A DNA stretch of 64,000 bases from Branchinecta lynchi (taxonomy: Eukaryota; Arthropoda; Branchiopoda; Anostraca; Branchinectidae). A program made the translations under genes and the position numbers. The notes beneath the pieces are model-generated. The model searched no databases. It was not told where the DNA came from and saw only the letters and a program-made list of their open reading frames with translations. Every line of letters starts with the position of its first letter. Within the stretch, counting starts at the first letter, position 1. Positions 22,095 through 34,500 of the stretch are shown here, piece after piece. Where the stretch lies: positions 18,114,055 through 18,178,054 of the forward strand of contig JAKZAP010000015.1 of the NCBI GenBank assembly GCA_023053575.1. The letters are read 5' to 3'.

Positions 22095-22944
22095 GCAAGA
22101 CCAAAGTTTTCGATGGGGTCCCAAAAATTCAATATTTGATCCAGACAACTGGGTCTTGTCTTCGCCAGATCCAGTCTTCGCCAGACTCCTTGAACATTTT
22201 TACTATTAAAATTCAGAAACAAGTTAAGGCCAAAAAGCTAATCATCTAAGAAAACCAAGTTCAGATATGGATTCAGCATATTTGTGTTTACCCCTATAAG
22301 TCATATCTGTTTTGACAAAAACTTCCTACCTTACATCTGTCAATTTCCCGGTTTCGACCGAATTCCGGAACTACTTGTCCTGCAAAAAAAGAAAGCGTAT
22401 CTTCTTTCATCTATATCGAACATCTAATCAACTTCAAATTAAAATTTAACTTATAACAAATGTTCCGGTTCCAGCCGGATTCCGGACGAACTATTTATCC
22501 GGGTAAAAAATGAGTTTTATACACGGATTCAGCATCTCTTCTTACCCCTAAATCGGATATCTAATCAACTACAAATACTTTTAAAAAATTTTTGGCCGGA
22601 TTCCGGGCGAACTACTTGCCCGGTGAGAAAATGGTTTTCACCATCGTGTTCAGCATGTCTTTCTACCCCATAATCGACTGTCTCATTAGCTGTTTACAAA
22701 TATTTTGCTTGCCCATTAATTTAAACCCCCTCCCCCACCCCTATATATAGGGCTACAAAGCCCATCTACGACCCCGACCTTACTCTTGACCCAACGAATC
22801 CCCACACCAAGTTTCATCAAAAGATCTCATTCCCTTCGAGAGTTATCGTGCTTATAGACGGACGGACGGACAGACGGACGGAAGGACAACTTTTGCGATG
22901 TCATAGATATCCCTCCACTTACGTTTTGGGATCCCAAAAAGTGA
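22095..22944 (-). mobile_element. Type II repeat element, copy 2 (uninterrupted)
   Basis: It begins with 'caagaccaaag...gatggggtccc', runs through ~125-137 bp monomers ('atctaatcaacttcaaat', 'ccggattccgg', 'cagcatctcttcttacccct'), then a 'gtttcatcaaaagatctc' phrase and a (gacggacg)n tract at about 22857-22887. It ends 'gcgatgtcatagatatccc ... ttttgggatcccaaaaagtg'. It serves as the reference for reading the split copy at 5064-9057. Confidence 0.8.
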
Positions 22945-23118
22945 CAGGCGACAAGCAAAGGGGCTAGAGAATTTGATATAGTGTAGAAGGTTCAGTTGGA
23001 TGTAAGCAGAAATAGTGTATTTAAGAGACGGACGGAACAAACTTTACGAAAGCATTGCAAAGAGCATATCCAAGCTAAAGAACCAAAACAATGAAAAGAA
23101 CGGTAAGCTCTTGCAGGG

Positions 23119-23525
23119 ATAATAATAATAATAATATTGTATTTAAAGCCTTAGGGCCATATACATACAACAAAACAAAAAACTTCATAATTACTTCGAA
23201 TATATCACTACATAAACTAAACTGCACTCGCCCGGTCAAATTTTACTTTAACACTTTGCAGCACAAATCTACATAACGCACTAATTGCTCCTGGAGATGT
23301 GCTCTTCAATATATCAGGAAACAGTATCTCCCTTACCCCCCAGCAAGATTCCCTTAAAAACGATGTATATGTATATGTATACAAATCCATACTATAGTAT
23401 GTGACCTTACAAAAACTTTCTTCTTCGAATTGCACACAAACACTGCGCGGGTCATGTGGATAACATAACATACTGTTGATTATGGTTCGCTCTTGTCGGA
23501 TCATAATTCAGTAGTCAGAAAATTA
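23119..23525 (-). mobile_element. 5'-truncated LINE relic with (TAA)n tail
   Basis: The minus strand ends in 'tatggccctaaggctttaa' followed by (TAATAA)n at 23119-23135, the same 3' UTR style as the intact LINE. Upstream, a short frame (23217-23504) has a Cys/Phe-rich segment ending in '...ALCRFVLQ...' that plausibly corresponds to the ORF2 C-terminus (compare 'LGRFLRIGWKHRE'). It is degenerate. Confidence 0.6.
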
Positions 23526-24769
23526 TTACTATTACTTAACTTATCATTATTCTTGTTTCATGTCCCCGCAGAAAAGTAATTGGGAAATAATTAAGAATCA
23601 TTAAATTATGTACTTGCGGTACAGGCAACCTTCATACTAGCAGCAATCAAGATTATCTAACAAAAAATCAAAAAAATCTGGTTTTATAACATCGTTATAA
23701 AATGGTTAATAATAGTATGAAATCTATTTGAGCTATTCAGTTTAATTTCGAAGGATTCTTACGCTAACTGCGTTTCTGATTGGGAACGTTGCCAACTGGA
23801 ACTAGCCGATAAATCCGGCCACGACTTTTTTGCGTATTTTATGGTGGCTGATCGTTACTGCAACAATGATGTTTATTTACCTTGTAAGTCATGTTTTCTT
23901 GGCGCGACGCTCCTCAAAGATCTGCGAAAATCGGTTGTCCAAATTTTATCTCCCAAATTCCGGTTTAATTGCCCATTACTGCCTATTTTCCAGTTGGTCG
24001 TTATCAGAGTCATGGAGCGTTTTTCGGTGCCAACTGACGTTTTACTCTCCCAAGTTTCTTTTTTCTCCGCAATTTGGTAGACGTTGTGCCGCCTGTCCGT
24101 TTTCTGTCAGATGTTATCAAGTCAATTGGCATAAATGCTAGACAGCTTGGATGGGTTGTCCCTTGGTAGTTGTGTAATATTCAAACGTGTGTGAATGGCA
24201 TTGGCACAAGCTCTGGTGATTAAGGTTTTAGGCTGTCCAAGTGAGGTGAATGTGAGCATTGGCGTAAAAGCGGCCGTCGGCACGAAGTGGTTGTCGGCGC
24301 GAGATGAAAATCGTATCTACTATACACTTGAAACCAGGGTAGGGGGGGGCACAGGTATTAAGTCTTTGACAATTAATCGGGTGGGGGTGGGTAGTTTGGT
24401 CCGCAAATTGTGGATTTCGTCCGGGGTGGGTCCCTTCAAAGTTACAAAATTTGGGATTTAATACCTCGATAAATTAGTTTGCCAGTTTTATTTTTATTTT
24501 TGAGGCGAGTAACGTGTCATGCGATAGCTCAGATATAGATAACAGTCGTCGAGATGGTTTTAAGCCGGTATTGAAACCAGAAGCAGTTTTGTGCGTACAG
24601 TACAAGATTAAGTTCATTTTCGGAAAGGACTGCCTCAGATTAGGTTTCCGAAGCGCTGTGAAAATTTTCTGGTGCTTATGGAAATTTTCCGGTGCTAATG
24701 TTTAACCGACTGTAACCACTCTGAGCCAGTGAGTTGCAGGAAACGTTAATCTGGCTTCTTCTTGCTCAA
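23526..24769. other. Non-coding stretch, nothing recognised
   Basis: No supported exon or repeat. Short open frames here lack splice sites, domains or homology that I can recognise. Confidence 0.4.
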
Positions 24770-25417
24770 GAGCAATATACCGATCACTTTTCGGTCGGTC
24801 GGGTCCACTGTTCTCGAGTTAGGGTACTTCCAGAAGTGCTAGGACAACCTTGGCATGCTTATCAGGGACCCGACAAGCTAGCTTGGAAATATTCACTTCC
24901 TCGATCCGACAGCCGTGGGGGGAGTGGAGGGAGGGGGAATCCGGAATCTTCGAATAACTTCGGAACGGTGATCGGATCTTAACGAAACTTGATGTTTGGA
25001 AAGTCCTCCTGTCTCGGATGTCCCAATTCAGATCAGGACTGGATCCGATGAATCTGGGGGGGGGGGGGGGTCGGAGTGGGGAACTTTAAATCTTGCAACA
25101 CGCTTAGAGTGGAGCGATTGGGATGAAACTTGGTGGAAAGAACAAGCACAAGCCCTAGATACACCAGTAATAGAACCGGGCTGGATTCGGGCGCTGTTGG
25201 GGGAGTTGAAGGGGGTCTGGAATTCCGATGATTGCGAGTCGAGTTACTTCCAGATGCTCGACTAGGACGATGAAACTTGGCAGGCGCGTCAGGGGACCCG
25301 AACAAATTGAGTTGTGAATAGTCGTTTCCCCGATCTGACCGTCGTGGGGGGAGTGGAGGAATGGAGAATCCGGAATCTAGTGGCCTGTACAATTTTTGAA
25401 CGGGTGACTATCCCTTA
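24770..25417 (-). mobile_element. Type I element, partial inverted copy
   Basis: Reverse-complement type I monomers ('gatgaaacttgg', 'ggggggagtggagg', 'ggacccgaacaaattgag') are visible. No terminal hairpin is preserved on the left, and the right side abuts the start of another type I copy in the opposite orientation. Confidence 0.65.
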
Positions 25418-26174
25418 AACAAGAGCTATAAGCTCATATAGCACTTGTAAGCTTGTTAGCATGTCTTTAAGTTGCGATGGTCGGATCAGGGAACTGATAG
25501 CCAATCGTGTCAAGTCTCTAATGTTCAAGTCAAGTTTCATCGTCCAAGCACGTCTAGAAGTACTTTAACTTGCGATCAGCGGAATCCCCCCCCCCCCTAA
25601 CTCGCCCAGTGCCCGAATCCGGTCCGGTTCTGTTATTGATCTACATTGGGCTTGTGCTTGTGTCACAAGGTTTACGGCCCCCCCCCCCCACCGATCCTGT
25701 CCCATCTTCTTCAGATCCGGCCCGGACTTGAAAGGGACATCCGAGATATGTCGTCTTTCTACATATCAAGTTTCATTATGATTCATTCCCCCGTTCGGAA
25801 GTTATACGTACCTCAAGATTCCGGATTCCCCCTCCCACCACTCTCCCACGATAGTCGGATCGGGAATTTGTCTATTTCTAGGTTATTCCGGTCGGATCCC
25901 TGACTTGCCTGCCAAGTTTCATTGTCCTAGCCCACCTGGAAGTAACTTAACTCCGTATCACCGGAATTCTAGAACCAACCTCCGCCCCCCCCCCCCCACG
26001 GTGCTCGAATCCGGTCCGGTTCTTTCAGTGATGTACCTTAGGCTTGTACTTGTTCTCCCACCAAGTTTCATCCCGATCACTGCACTCTAATCGTGTCACA
26101 TGATTTCCGGTTACCCCCCCTCCGACCCCCCCCCCCCCCCCCCTCCCACATTCATTGGATTTGGTCCGGACTTG
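25418..26174 (+). mobile_element. Type I element, diverged copy cut by the assembly gap
   Basis: It starts with the family's left end (ACAAGAGCTATAAGCTC, then ATATAGCACTTGTAAG) at about 25418. About five core monomers follow, with long poly-C runs up to 26145. It is cut by the N-run at 26175. Confidence 0.7.
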
Positions 26175-26274
26175 NNNNNNNNNNNNNNNNNNNNNNNNNN
26201 NNNNNNNNNNNNNNNNNNNNNNNNNNNNNNNNNNNNNNNNNNNNNNNNNNNNNNNNNNNNNNNNNNNNNNNNNN
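26175..26274. other. Assembly gap (100 N)
   Basis: Exactly 100 Ns, the usual placeholder for a gap of unknown size. The left flank is a type I repeat. The right flank starts in the middle of an intron of the EGF-exon array, at a point that also occurs at 31721 and 37177. Confidence 0.99.
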
Positions 26275-26382
26275 GGTGATTGCAATGGTAGGAAAAAAGT
26301 AATTTTTGATACAAAAAGTAAATGTTATCAATTTACGTCACATTATCGTTTAGGCTACAGATAACATAAATGGAACACCTAC

Positions 26383-29300
26383 CATTGCATTTTCCAGAAG
26401 TCAAAATTGCTGGTGCAGTACAGACACAGGCTCCAGCAGTGCAAGTACCGGCTCCCCCGTTTGTTCCACTACAGCTTGGGTTATCAGTGCACGGAGGGCC
26501 TTGAAAGAAAGGGTATGTTTCAACGTCACTCAGAAAGTAGGGGAAAAGAAAGGGTATGCATCAACGTCACGCAGAAAGTAGGAAAAAGTGATTTCTTCTT
26601 CAAATAACTATTATGATCAATTTTAAAACTCGCCATTATATATAAGTACACAAAACTTGGAATACCCACCATTGCATTTTCCGGCAGTCAATATTGCTGG
26701 GGCAACACAAACACAGGCTCCAGCATTGCAAGTTCCGGTTCCCCCGTTTGTTCCACCACAGCTTGGGTTGTCAGTGCAAGGAGGAGGGCCTTAAATGAAA
26801 GGGTATGTTTCAAGGTGATTGCAATAGTAGGAAAACAGTGATTTCTGCTACAAAAAGTAAATATTATCAATTTACACAAATCATAATTTAGGTTACAGAT
26901 AACAAAAATGGAGTACCTACCATTGCATTTTCCGGCAATCAATATTGCGGGGGCAACACAGACACAGGCTCCAGCATTGCAAGTTCCGGTTCCCCCGTTT
27001 GTTCCACCACAGCTTGGGTTGTCAGTGCACGGAGGAGGGCCTTAAATGAAAGGGATTTTTTCAAGGTGATTGCAATAGTAGGAAAAAAGTGATTTCTGAT
27101 ACAAAAAGTAAATGTTATCAATTTAAATCACATCATAATTTAGGCTACAGATAACAAAAATGTAATACCTACCATTGCATTTTCCGGAAGTCAAAGTTGC
27201 TGGTGCAGTACAGACACAGGCTCCAGCAGTGCAAGTACCGGCTCCCCCGTTTGTTCCACTACAGCTTGGGTTATCAGTGCACGGAGGGCCTTGAAAGAAA
27301 GGGTATGTTTCAACGTCACTCAGAAAGTAGGGGAAAAGAAAGGGTATGCATCAACGTCACGCAGAAAGTAGGAAAAAGTGATTTCTTCTTCAAATAACTA
27401 TTATGATCAATTTTAAAACTCGCCATTATATATAAGTACACAAAACTTGGAATACCCACCATTGCATTTTCCGGCAGTCAATATTGCTGGGGCAACACAA
27501 ACACAGGCTCCAGCATTGCAAGTTCCGGTTCCCCCGTTTGTTCCACCACAGCTTGGGTTGTCAGTGCACGGAGGAGGGCCTTAAATGAAAGGGTATGTTT
27601 CAAGGTGATTGCAATAGTAGGAAAACAGTGATTTCTGCTACAAAAAGTAACTATTATCAATTTACACAAATCATAATTTAGGTTACAGATAACAAAAATG
27701 GAGTACCTACCATTGCATTTTTCCGGCAATCAATATTGCGGGGGCAACACAGACACAGGCTCCAGCATTGCAAGTTCCGGTTCCCCCGTTTGTTCCACCA
27801 CAGCTTGGGTTGTCAGTGCACGGAGGAGGGCCTTAAGTGAAAGGGAATTTTCAAGGTGATTGCAATAGTAGGAAAAAAGTGATTTCTGATACAAAAAGTA
27901 AATGATATCTGTTTAAATCACATCATAATTTAGGCTACAGATAACAAATGGAATACCTACCATTGCATTTTCCGGAAGTCAAAATTGCTGGTGCAGTACA
28001 GACACAGGCTCCAGCAGTGCAAGTACCGGCTCCACCGTTTGTTCCACTACAGCTTGGGTTGTCAGTGCACGGAGGTCCTTGAAAGAAAGGTTATGTTTCA
28101 ACGTCATTCAGAAAGTAGGGGAAAAGAAAGGGTATGCATCAACGTCACGCAGAAAGTAGGAATAAGTGATTTCTTCTTCAAATAACTATTATGATCAATT
28201 TTACAACTCATCATTACGTATAAGTACACAAAACTTGGAATACCTACCATTGCATTTTCCGGCAGTCAATATTGCTGGGGCAACACAGACACAGGCTCCA
28301 GCATTGCAAGTTCCGGTTCCCCCGTTTGTTCCACCACAGCTTGGGTTGTCAGTGCACGGAGGAGGGCCTTAAATGAAAGAGAATTTTTCAAGGTGATTGC
28401 AATAGTAGGAAAAAAGTGATTTCTGCTAAGAGTTATCAATTTACATCACATCATAATTTAGGTTAAAGATAACAAAAATGGAGTACTTACCATTGCATTT
28501 TCCGGCAATCAATATTGCTGGGGCAACACAGGCACAGGCTCCAGCATTGCAAGTTCCGGTTCCCCCGTTTGTTCCACCACAGCTTGGGTTGTCAGTGCAC
28601 GGAGGAGGGCCTTAAATGAAAGGGAATTTTTCAAGGTGATTGCAATAGTAGGAAAAAAGTGATTTCTGATACAAAAAGTAAATGATATCTGTTTAAATCA
28701 CATCATAATTTAGGCTACAGATAACAAATGGAATACCTACCATTGCATTTTCCGGAAGTCAAAGTTGCTGGTGCAGTACAGACACAGACTCCAGCAGTGC
28801 AAGTACCGGCTCCCCCGTTTGTTCCACTACAGCTTGGGTTATCAGTGCACGGAGGGCCTTGAAAGAAAGGGTATGTTTCAACGTCACTCAGAAAGTAGGG
28901 GAAAAGAAAGGGTATGCATCATCGTCACGCAGAAAGTAGGAAAAGGTCATTTCTTCTTCAAATAACTATTATTTTCAATTTTACAACTCGTCATTATGTA
29001 TAAGTACACAAAACTTGGAATACCTACCATTGCATTTTCCGGCAGTCAATATTGCTGGGGCAACACAGACACAGGCTCCAGCATTGCAAGTTCCGGTTCC
29101 CCCGTTTGTTCCACCACAGCTTGGGTTGTCAGTGCACGGAGGAGGGCCTTAAATGAAAGGGAATTTTTCAAGGTGATTGCAATAGTAGGAAAAAAGTGAC
29201 TTCTGATACAAAAAGTAAATGTTATCAATTTACATCACATCATAATTTAGGGAAATAAGTCCCCAGGTTATGATGGACTTCCATATGAGCTATACAAGGA

Positions 29301-31515
29301 ATTTAAAATTGATTTCTCTGTGATGTTTTGCAGACTATTTAACGAAATAATGAAATGAAAAGGCCACAGAAGAATAGAGACTAGAGGAGTCGTAAAGTTA
29401 ATACCAAAAAAGGGAGACCGAGAAGACTTGAACAACTGGAGGCTCGTTAAACTCACGCAATGCGATTACACGATATTATCAAAAGTGCTAGCAAATCTAT
29501 TGAAAGAAGTATTGCCATCAATTCTTAGTGTAAATCAGCGCGGAGGATTCAGTAAAAGAAAAAGCACGGACATACTGGCATGCATCAGAAACCTGCTACT
29601 GCAGTCGGCGTCCGTAAAAAAGCGCAAAGCACTAAATTGGAGAATCATTGGATTAGACGTAAGGAAAGCTTTTGATAAACTTCGACGAGTGCTACTCTAA
29701 ATTATTATGAAAGTCTATGGATTCTCCGCAGATTTCACCGAATGGATAAGAAAGCTGTACAAAGATACCACACAAGTGATCGTCATGGGCGACATGGTAT
29801 CAGAAGAATTTAACGCGGAATTGGGAATCCGACAAGGATGTCCATTAAGCATGATGCTCTTCGAACTATACATTGATCCGCTTCTAAAATTCCTTGAAAT
29901 GAAACTACGTGGTATTATGCTATTCGAAGAAATATTAAAAGCGAGAGGTTTCGTTGAAGATATAACCACGTTTACAGAAGACGAGGAAGATAATAAAATG
30001 GCCATCGAGTGTGCAGAACATTACTGCAAACTCGTCAAGCTAGAATTAAATAAAGGAAAGTGCGAAATTTTGGAAATCACGTCAGAAAGAGAAGATGGGA
30101 TAATGGAAGTATGTGGAGTACCGTTGAAAAAAGAGCTAAAAATCCTGGGATTAAATTTTAATAAATCGTGGAAAGATAAAAAAAAAAAGAATTGGTCGGT
30201 AACAGTATCAAATATTATAGCATCTATTAATTACGGACGGAGTCGGAAACTCACGGTTTTTCAGAAAGCGGAATACATAAATATTTACAGCCTTCCAATA
30301 ATATGGTATTTGGCTAATGTTTCGTACCCTTCAAAAGCGGCATTAACAAAAATTCACAAAATAATATACAACTTCATATGGGAAGGAAAAGAACCGCCAG
30401 AACTCAAAATTACAGATATGTATCAGCAGAAGCTAAAAGAAGGACTGCAGATAATTAACCCTGAAGCTAAGTCAAGAGAACTTTTCGTCAGAACAGCTCT
30501 AGAAAATATGACCAAGAAAAAAGAATCAGTATTAAATTCGTGGATATTAATGAGAAAAAGCGGAAAAAAAGAATATCCACGAAGCCTAGAAATGGCGTTT
30601 ACGGACATAGAAGAGATGAGAAAAGAAATAATTTTTGATCCCGATGTAAGAGAAATACCAAAAGAAGGGATACGGAATTTTTACCGAGAAAAGATGAGTC
30701 TACCGGATTTAAAATTAATTGAAGAGAAACGGATAGACGAAGAGCAAGCAAACCGAACTTTCAATCTCCTCCATACATCGATACTTTCGCCGAAAGTAAA
30801 ACAGCTTATGTTTTACCAAATACATAACGTTCTACCTACAGAAGAAAGAAAGCACCGAATTTTCCCTGAACATAACACGGGAAAATGCAAAAACTGTAAT
30901 GAAATCGAAGATGTAAATCATTTTCTCATTAAATGCGACTAAGGAAATTTGAAAAAATAATATGATCTTTAATGGAATATGGAGATAAATGGCATTTAAA
31001 GGAAGAAATGAGCCTAATAAACGTTACAAGTAAACATGGATTAAAAAGAGAAAAGACAATGACATTAATGATATCGTCATTTTGCTATTATGCGTGGAAA
31101 GAAAGAGAAAAAGGTGAGGATGATTCCGTATGAATGAAAGTTAAAAAAGGTTGGGAAATAATAAAAGGTAATAAAGATAAAGTAGGAAATGATTTGGAAT
31201 TAAATTTTACTATTGATGATTTAGTTTGAAATTTAATTAAAAAAAATAAAATAAAATAATAAGTGGGATAGGACAGTTATATTTAAATGGTAATTTTTAA
31301 AGTTTTAAGAAAGGGATTAAGTTTTTAAAGTTATTTTTGGCAACCAAAGTAGTTTCATATTAAGAAAATTGGTAATCGTTAAAAGTTTTTCATTTAATCG
31401 TACTAATTAATTTTGTATGTAAAGTACGATCAAATGAACGTTTATTTATATTTTTTTTTTTAATTGTTGTAGAGATTTAAAAAAAAACTAAAATAAAAGA
31501 GGGTTTTGGTATAGG

Positions 31516-31546
<31 letters not shown>

Positions 31547-34500
31547 GTCTACAGATAACAAAAATGGAGTACCTACCATTGCATTTTCCGGCAATCAATA
31601 TTGCTGGGGCAACACAGACACAGGCTCCAGCATTGCAAGTTCCGGTTCCCCTGTTTGTTCCCCCACAGCTTGGGTTGTCAGTGCACGGAGGAGGGCCTTA
31701 AATGAAAGGGAATTTTTCAAGGTGATTGCAATGGTAGGAAAAAAGTAATTTTTGATACAAAAAGTAAATGTTATCAATTTACGTCACATTATCGTTTAGG
31801 CTACAGATAACATAAATGGAACACCTACCATTGCATTTTCCAGAAGTCAAAATTGCTGGTGCAGTACAGACACAGGCTCCAGCAGTGCAAGTACCGGCTC
31901 CCCCGTTTGTTCCACTACAGCTTGGGTTATCAGTGCACGGAGGGCCTTGAAAGAAAGGGTATGTTTCAACGTCACTCAGAAAGTAGGGGAAAAGAAAGGG
32001 TATGCATCAACGTCACGCAGAAAGTAGGAAAAAGTGATTTCTTCTTCAAATAACTATTATGATCAATTTTAAAACTCGCCATTATATATAAGTACACAAA
32101 ACTTGGAATACCCACCATTGCATTTTCCGGCAGTCAATATTGCTGGGGCAACACAAACACAGGCTCCAGCATTGCAAGTTCCGGTTCCCCCGTTTGTTCC
32201 AACACAGCTTGGGTTGTCAGTGCAAGGAGGAGGGCCTTAAATGAAAGGGTATGTTTCAAGGTGATTGCAATAGTAGGAAAACAGTGATTTCTGCTACAAA
32301 AAGTAAATATTATCAATTTACACAAATCATAATTTAGGTTACAGATAACAAAAATGGAGTACCTACCATTGCATTTTCCGGCAATCAATATTGCGGGGGC
32401 AACACAGACACAGGCTCCAGCATTGCAAGTTCCGGTTCCCCCGTTTGTTCCACCACAGCTTGGGTTGTCAGTGCACGGAGGAGGGCCTTAAATGAAAGGG
32501 ATTTTTTCAAGGTGATTGCAATAGTAGGAAAAAAGTGATTTCTGATACAAAAAGTAAATGTTATCAATTTAAATCACATCATAATTTAGGCTACAGATAA
32601 CAAAAATGTAATACCTACCATTGCATTTTCCGGAAGTCAAAGTTGCTGGTGCAGTACAGACACAGGCTCCAGCAGTGCAAGTACCGGCTCCCCCGTTTGT
32701 TCCACTACAGCTTGGGTTATCAGTGCACGGAGGGCCTTGAAAGAAAGGGTATGTTTCAACGTCACTCAGAAAGTAGGGGAAAAGAAAGGGTATGCATCAA
32801 CGTCACGCAGAAAGTAGGAAAAAGTGATTTCTTCTTCAAATAACTATTATGATCAATTTTAAAACTCGCCATTATATATAAGTACACAAAACTTGGAATA
32901 CCCACCATTGCATTTTCCGGCAGTCAATATTGCTGGGGCAACACAAACACAGGCTCCAGCATTGCAAGTTCCGGTTCCCCCGTTTGTTCCACCACAGCTT
33001 GGGTTGTCAGTGCACGGAGGAGGGCCTTAAATGAAAGGGTATGTTTCAAGGTGATTGCAATAGTAGGAAAACAGTGATTTCTGCTACAAAAAGTAACTAT
33101 TATCAATTTACACAAATCATAATTTAGGTTACAGATAACAAAAATGGAGTACCTACCATTGCATTTTCCGGCAATCAATATTGCGGGGGCAACACAGACA
33201 CAGGCTCCAGCATTGCAAGTTCCGGTTCCCCCGTTTGTTCCACCACAGCTTGGGTTGTCAGTGCACGGAGGAGGGCCTTAAGTGAAAGGGAATTTTCAAG
33301 GTGATTGCAATAGTAGGAAAAAAGTGATTTCTGATACAAAAAGTAAATGATATCTGTTTAAATCACATCATAATTTAGGCTACAGATAACAAATGGAATA
33401 CCTACCATTGCATTTTCCGGAAGTCAAAATTGCTGGTGCAGTACAGACACAGGCTCCAGCAGTGCAAGTACCGGCTCCACCGTTTGTTCCACTACAGCTT
33501 GGGTTGTCAGTGCACGGAGGTCCTTGAAAGAAAGGTTATGTTTCAACGTCATTCAGAAAGTAGGGGAAAAGAAAGGGTATGCATCAACGTCACGCAGAAA
33601 GTAGGAATAAGTGATTTCTTCTTCAAATAACTATTATGATCAATTTTACAACTCATCATTACGTATAAGTACACAAAACTTGGAATACCTACCATTGCAT
33701 TTTCCGGCAGTCAATATTGCTGGGGCAACACAGACACAGGCTCCAGCATTGCAAGTTCCGGTTCCCCCGTTTGTTCCACCACAGCTTGGGTTGTCAGTGC
33801 ACGGAGGAGGGCCTTAAATGAAAGAGAATTTTTCAAGGTGATTGCAATAGTAGGAAAAAAGTGATTTCTGCTAAGAGTTATCAATTTACATCACATCATA
33901 ATTTAGGTTAAAGATAACAAAAATGGAGTACTTACCATTGCATTTTCCGGCAATCAATATTGCTGGGGCAACACAGGCACAGGCTCCAGCATTGCAAGTT
34001 CCGGTTCCCCCGTTTGTTCCACCACAGCTTGGGTTGTCAGTGCACGGAGGAGGGCCTTAAATGAAAGGGAATTTTTCAAGGTGATTGCAATAGTAGGAAA
34101 AAAGTGATTTCTGATACAAAAAGTAAATGATATCTGTTTAAATCACATCATAATTTAGGCTACAGATAACAAATGGAATACCTACCATTGCATTTTCCGG
34201 AAGTCAAAGTTGCTGGTGCAGTACAGACACAGACTCCAGCAGTGCAAGTACCGGCTCCCCCGTTTGTTCCACTACAGCTTGGGTTATCAGTGCACGGAGG
34301 GCCTTGAAAGAAAGGGTATGTTTCAACGTCACTCAGAAAGTAGGGGAAAAGAAAGGGTATGCATCATCGTCACGCAGAAAGTAGGAAAAGGTCATTTCTT
34401 CTTCAAATAACTATTATTTTCAATTTTACAACTCGTCATTATGTATAAGTACACAAAACTTGGAATACCTACCATTGCATTTTCCGGCAGTCAATATTGC

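Larger units (their letters stand above)
26275..31720 (-). repeat. 5.45-kb higher-order unit 1: 12 EGF exons plus dead LINE
   Basis: EGF exons (minus strand) lie at 26383-26499, 26670-26789, 26921-27040, 27173-27289, 27460-27579, 27711-27831 (frameshifted), 27961-28077, 28248-28367, 28491-28610, 28741-28857, 29028-29147 and, beyond the LINE at 29251-31544, 31577-31696. The 117-bp exons (PPC start, 'SCSGTNGGAGTC', 'LTSGKC') fall at positions 1, 4, 7 and 10 and the 120-bp ones (PPPC start, 'SCGGTNGGTGTC', 'LTAGKC') fill the rest, giving a three-exon cassette of about 780-790 bp. The unit repeats at 31721 with an offset of 5446 that changes by only 1 bp over its length. Confidence 0.9.

Noticed and set aside
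26025..26364. Frames crossing the N-run
   Set aside because: They span an assembly gap of unknown length, so they have no meaning as proteins.
29251..31544. Active reverse transcriptase or a domesticated RT gene
   Set aside because: Two in-frame stops, an altered catalytic box and loss of the endonuclease are shared by all copies, so it is a dead insertion carried along by duplication.
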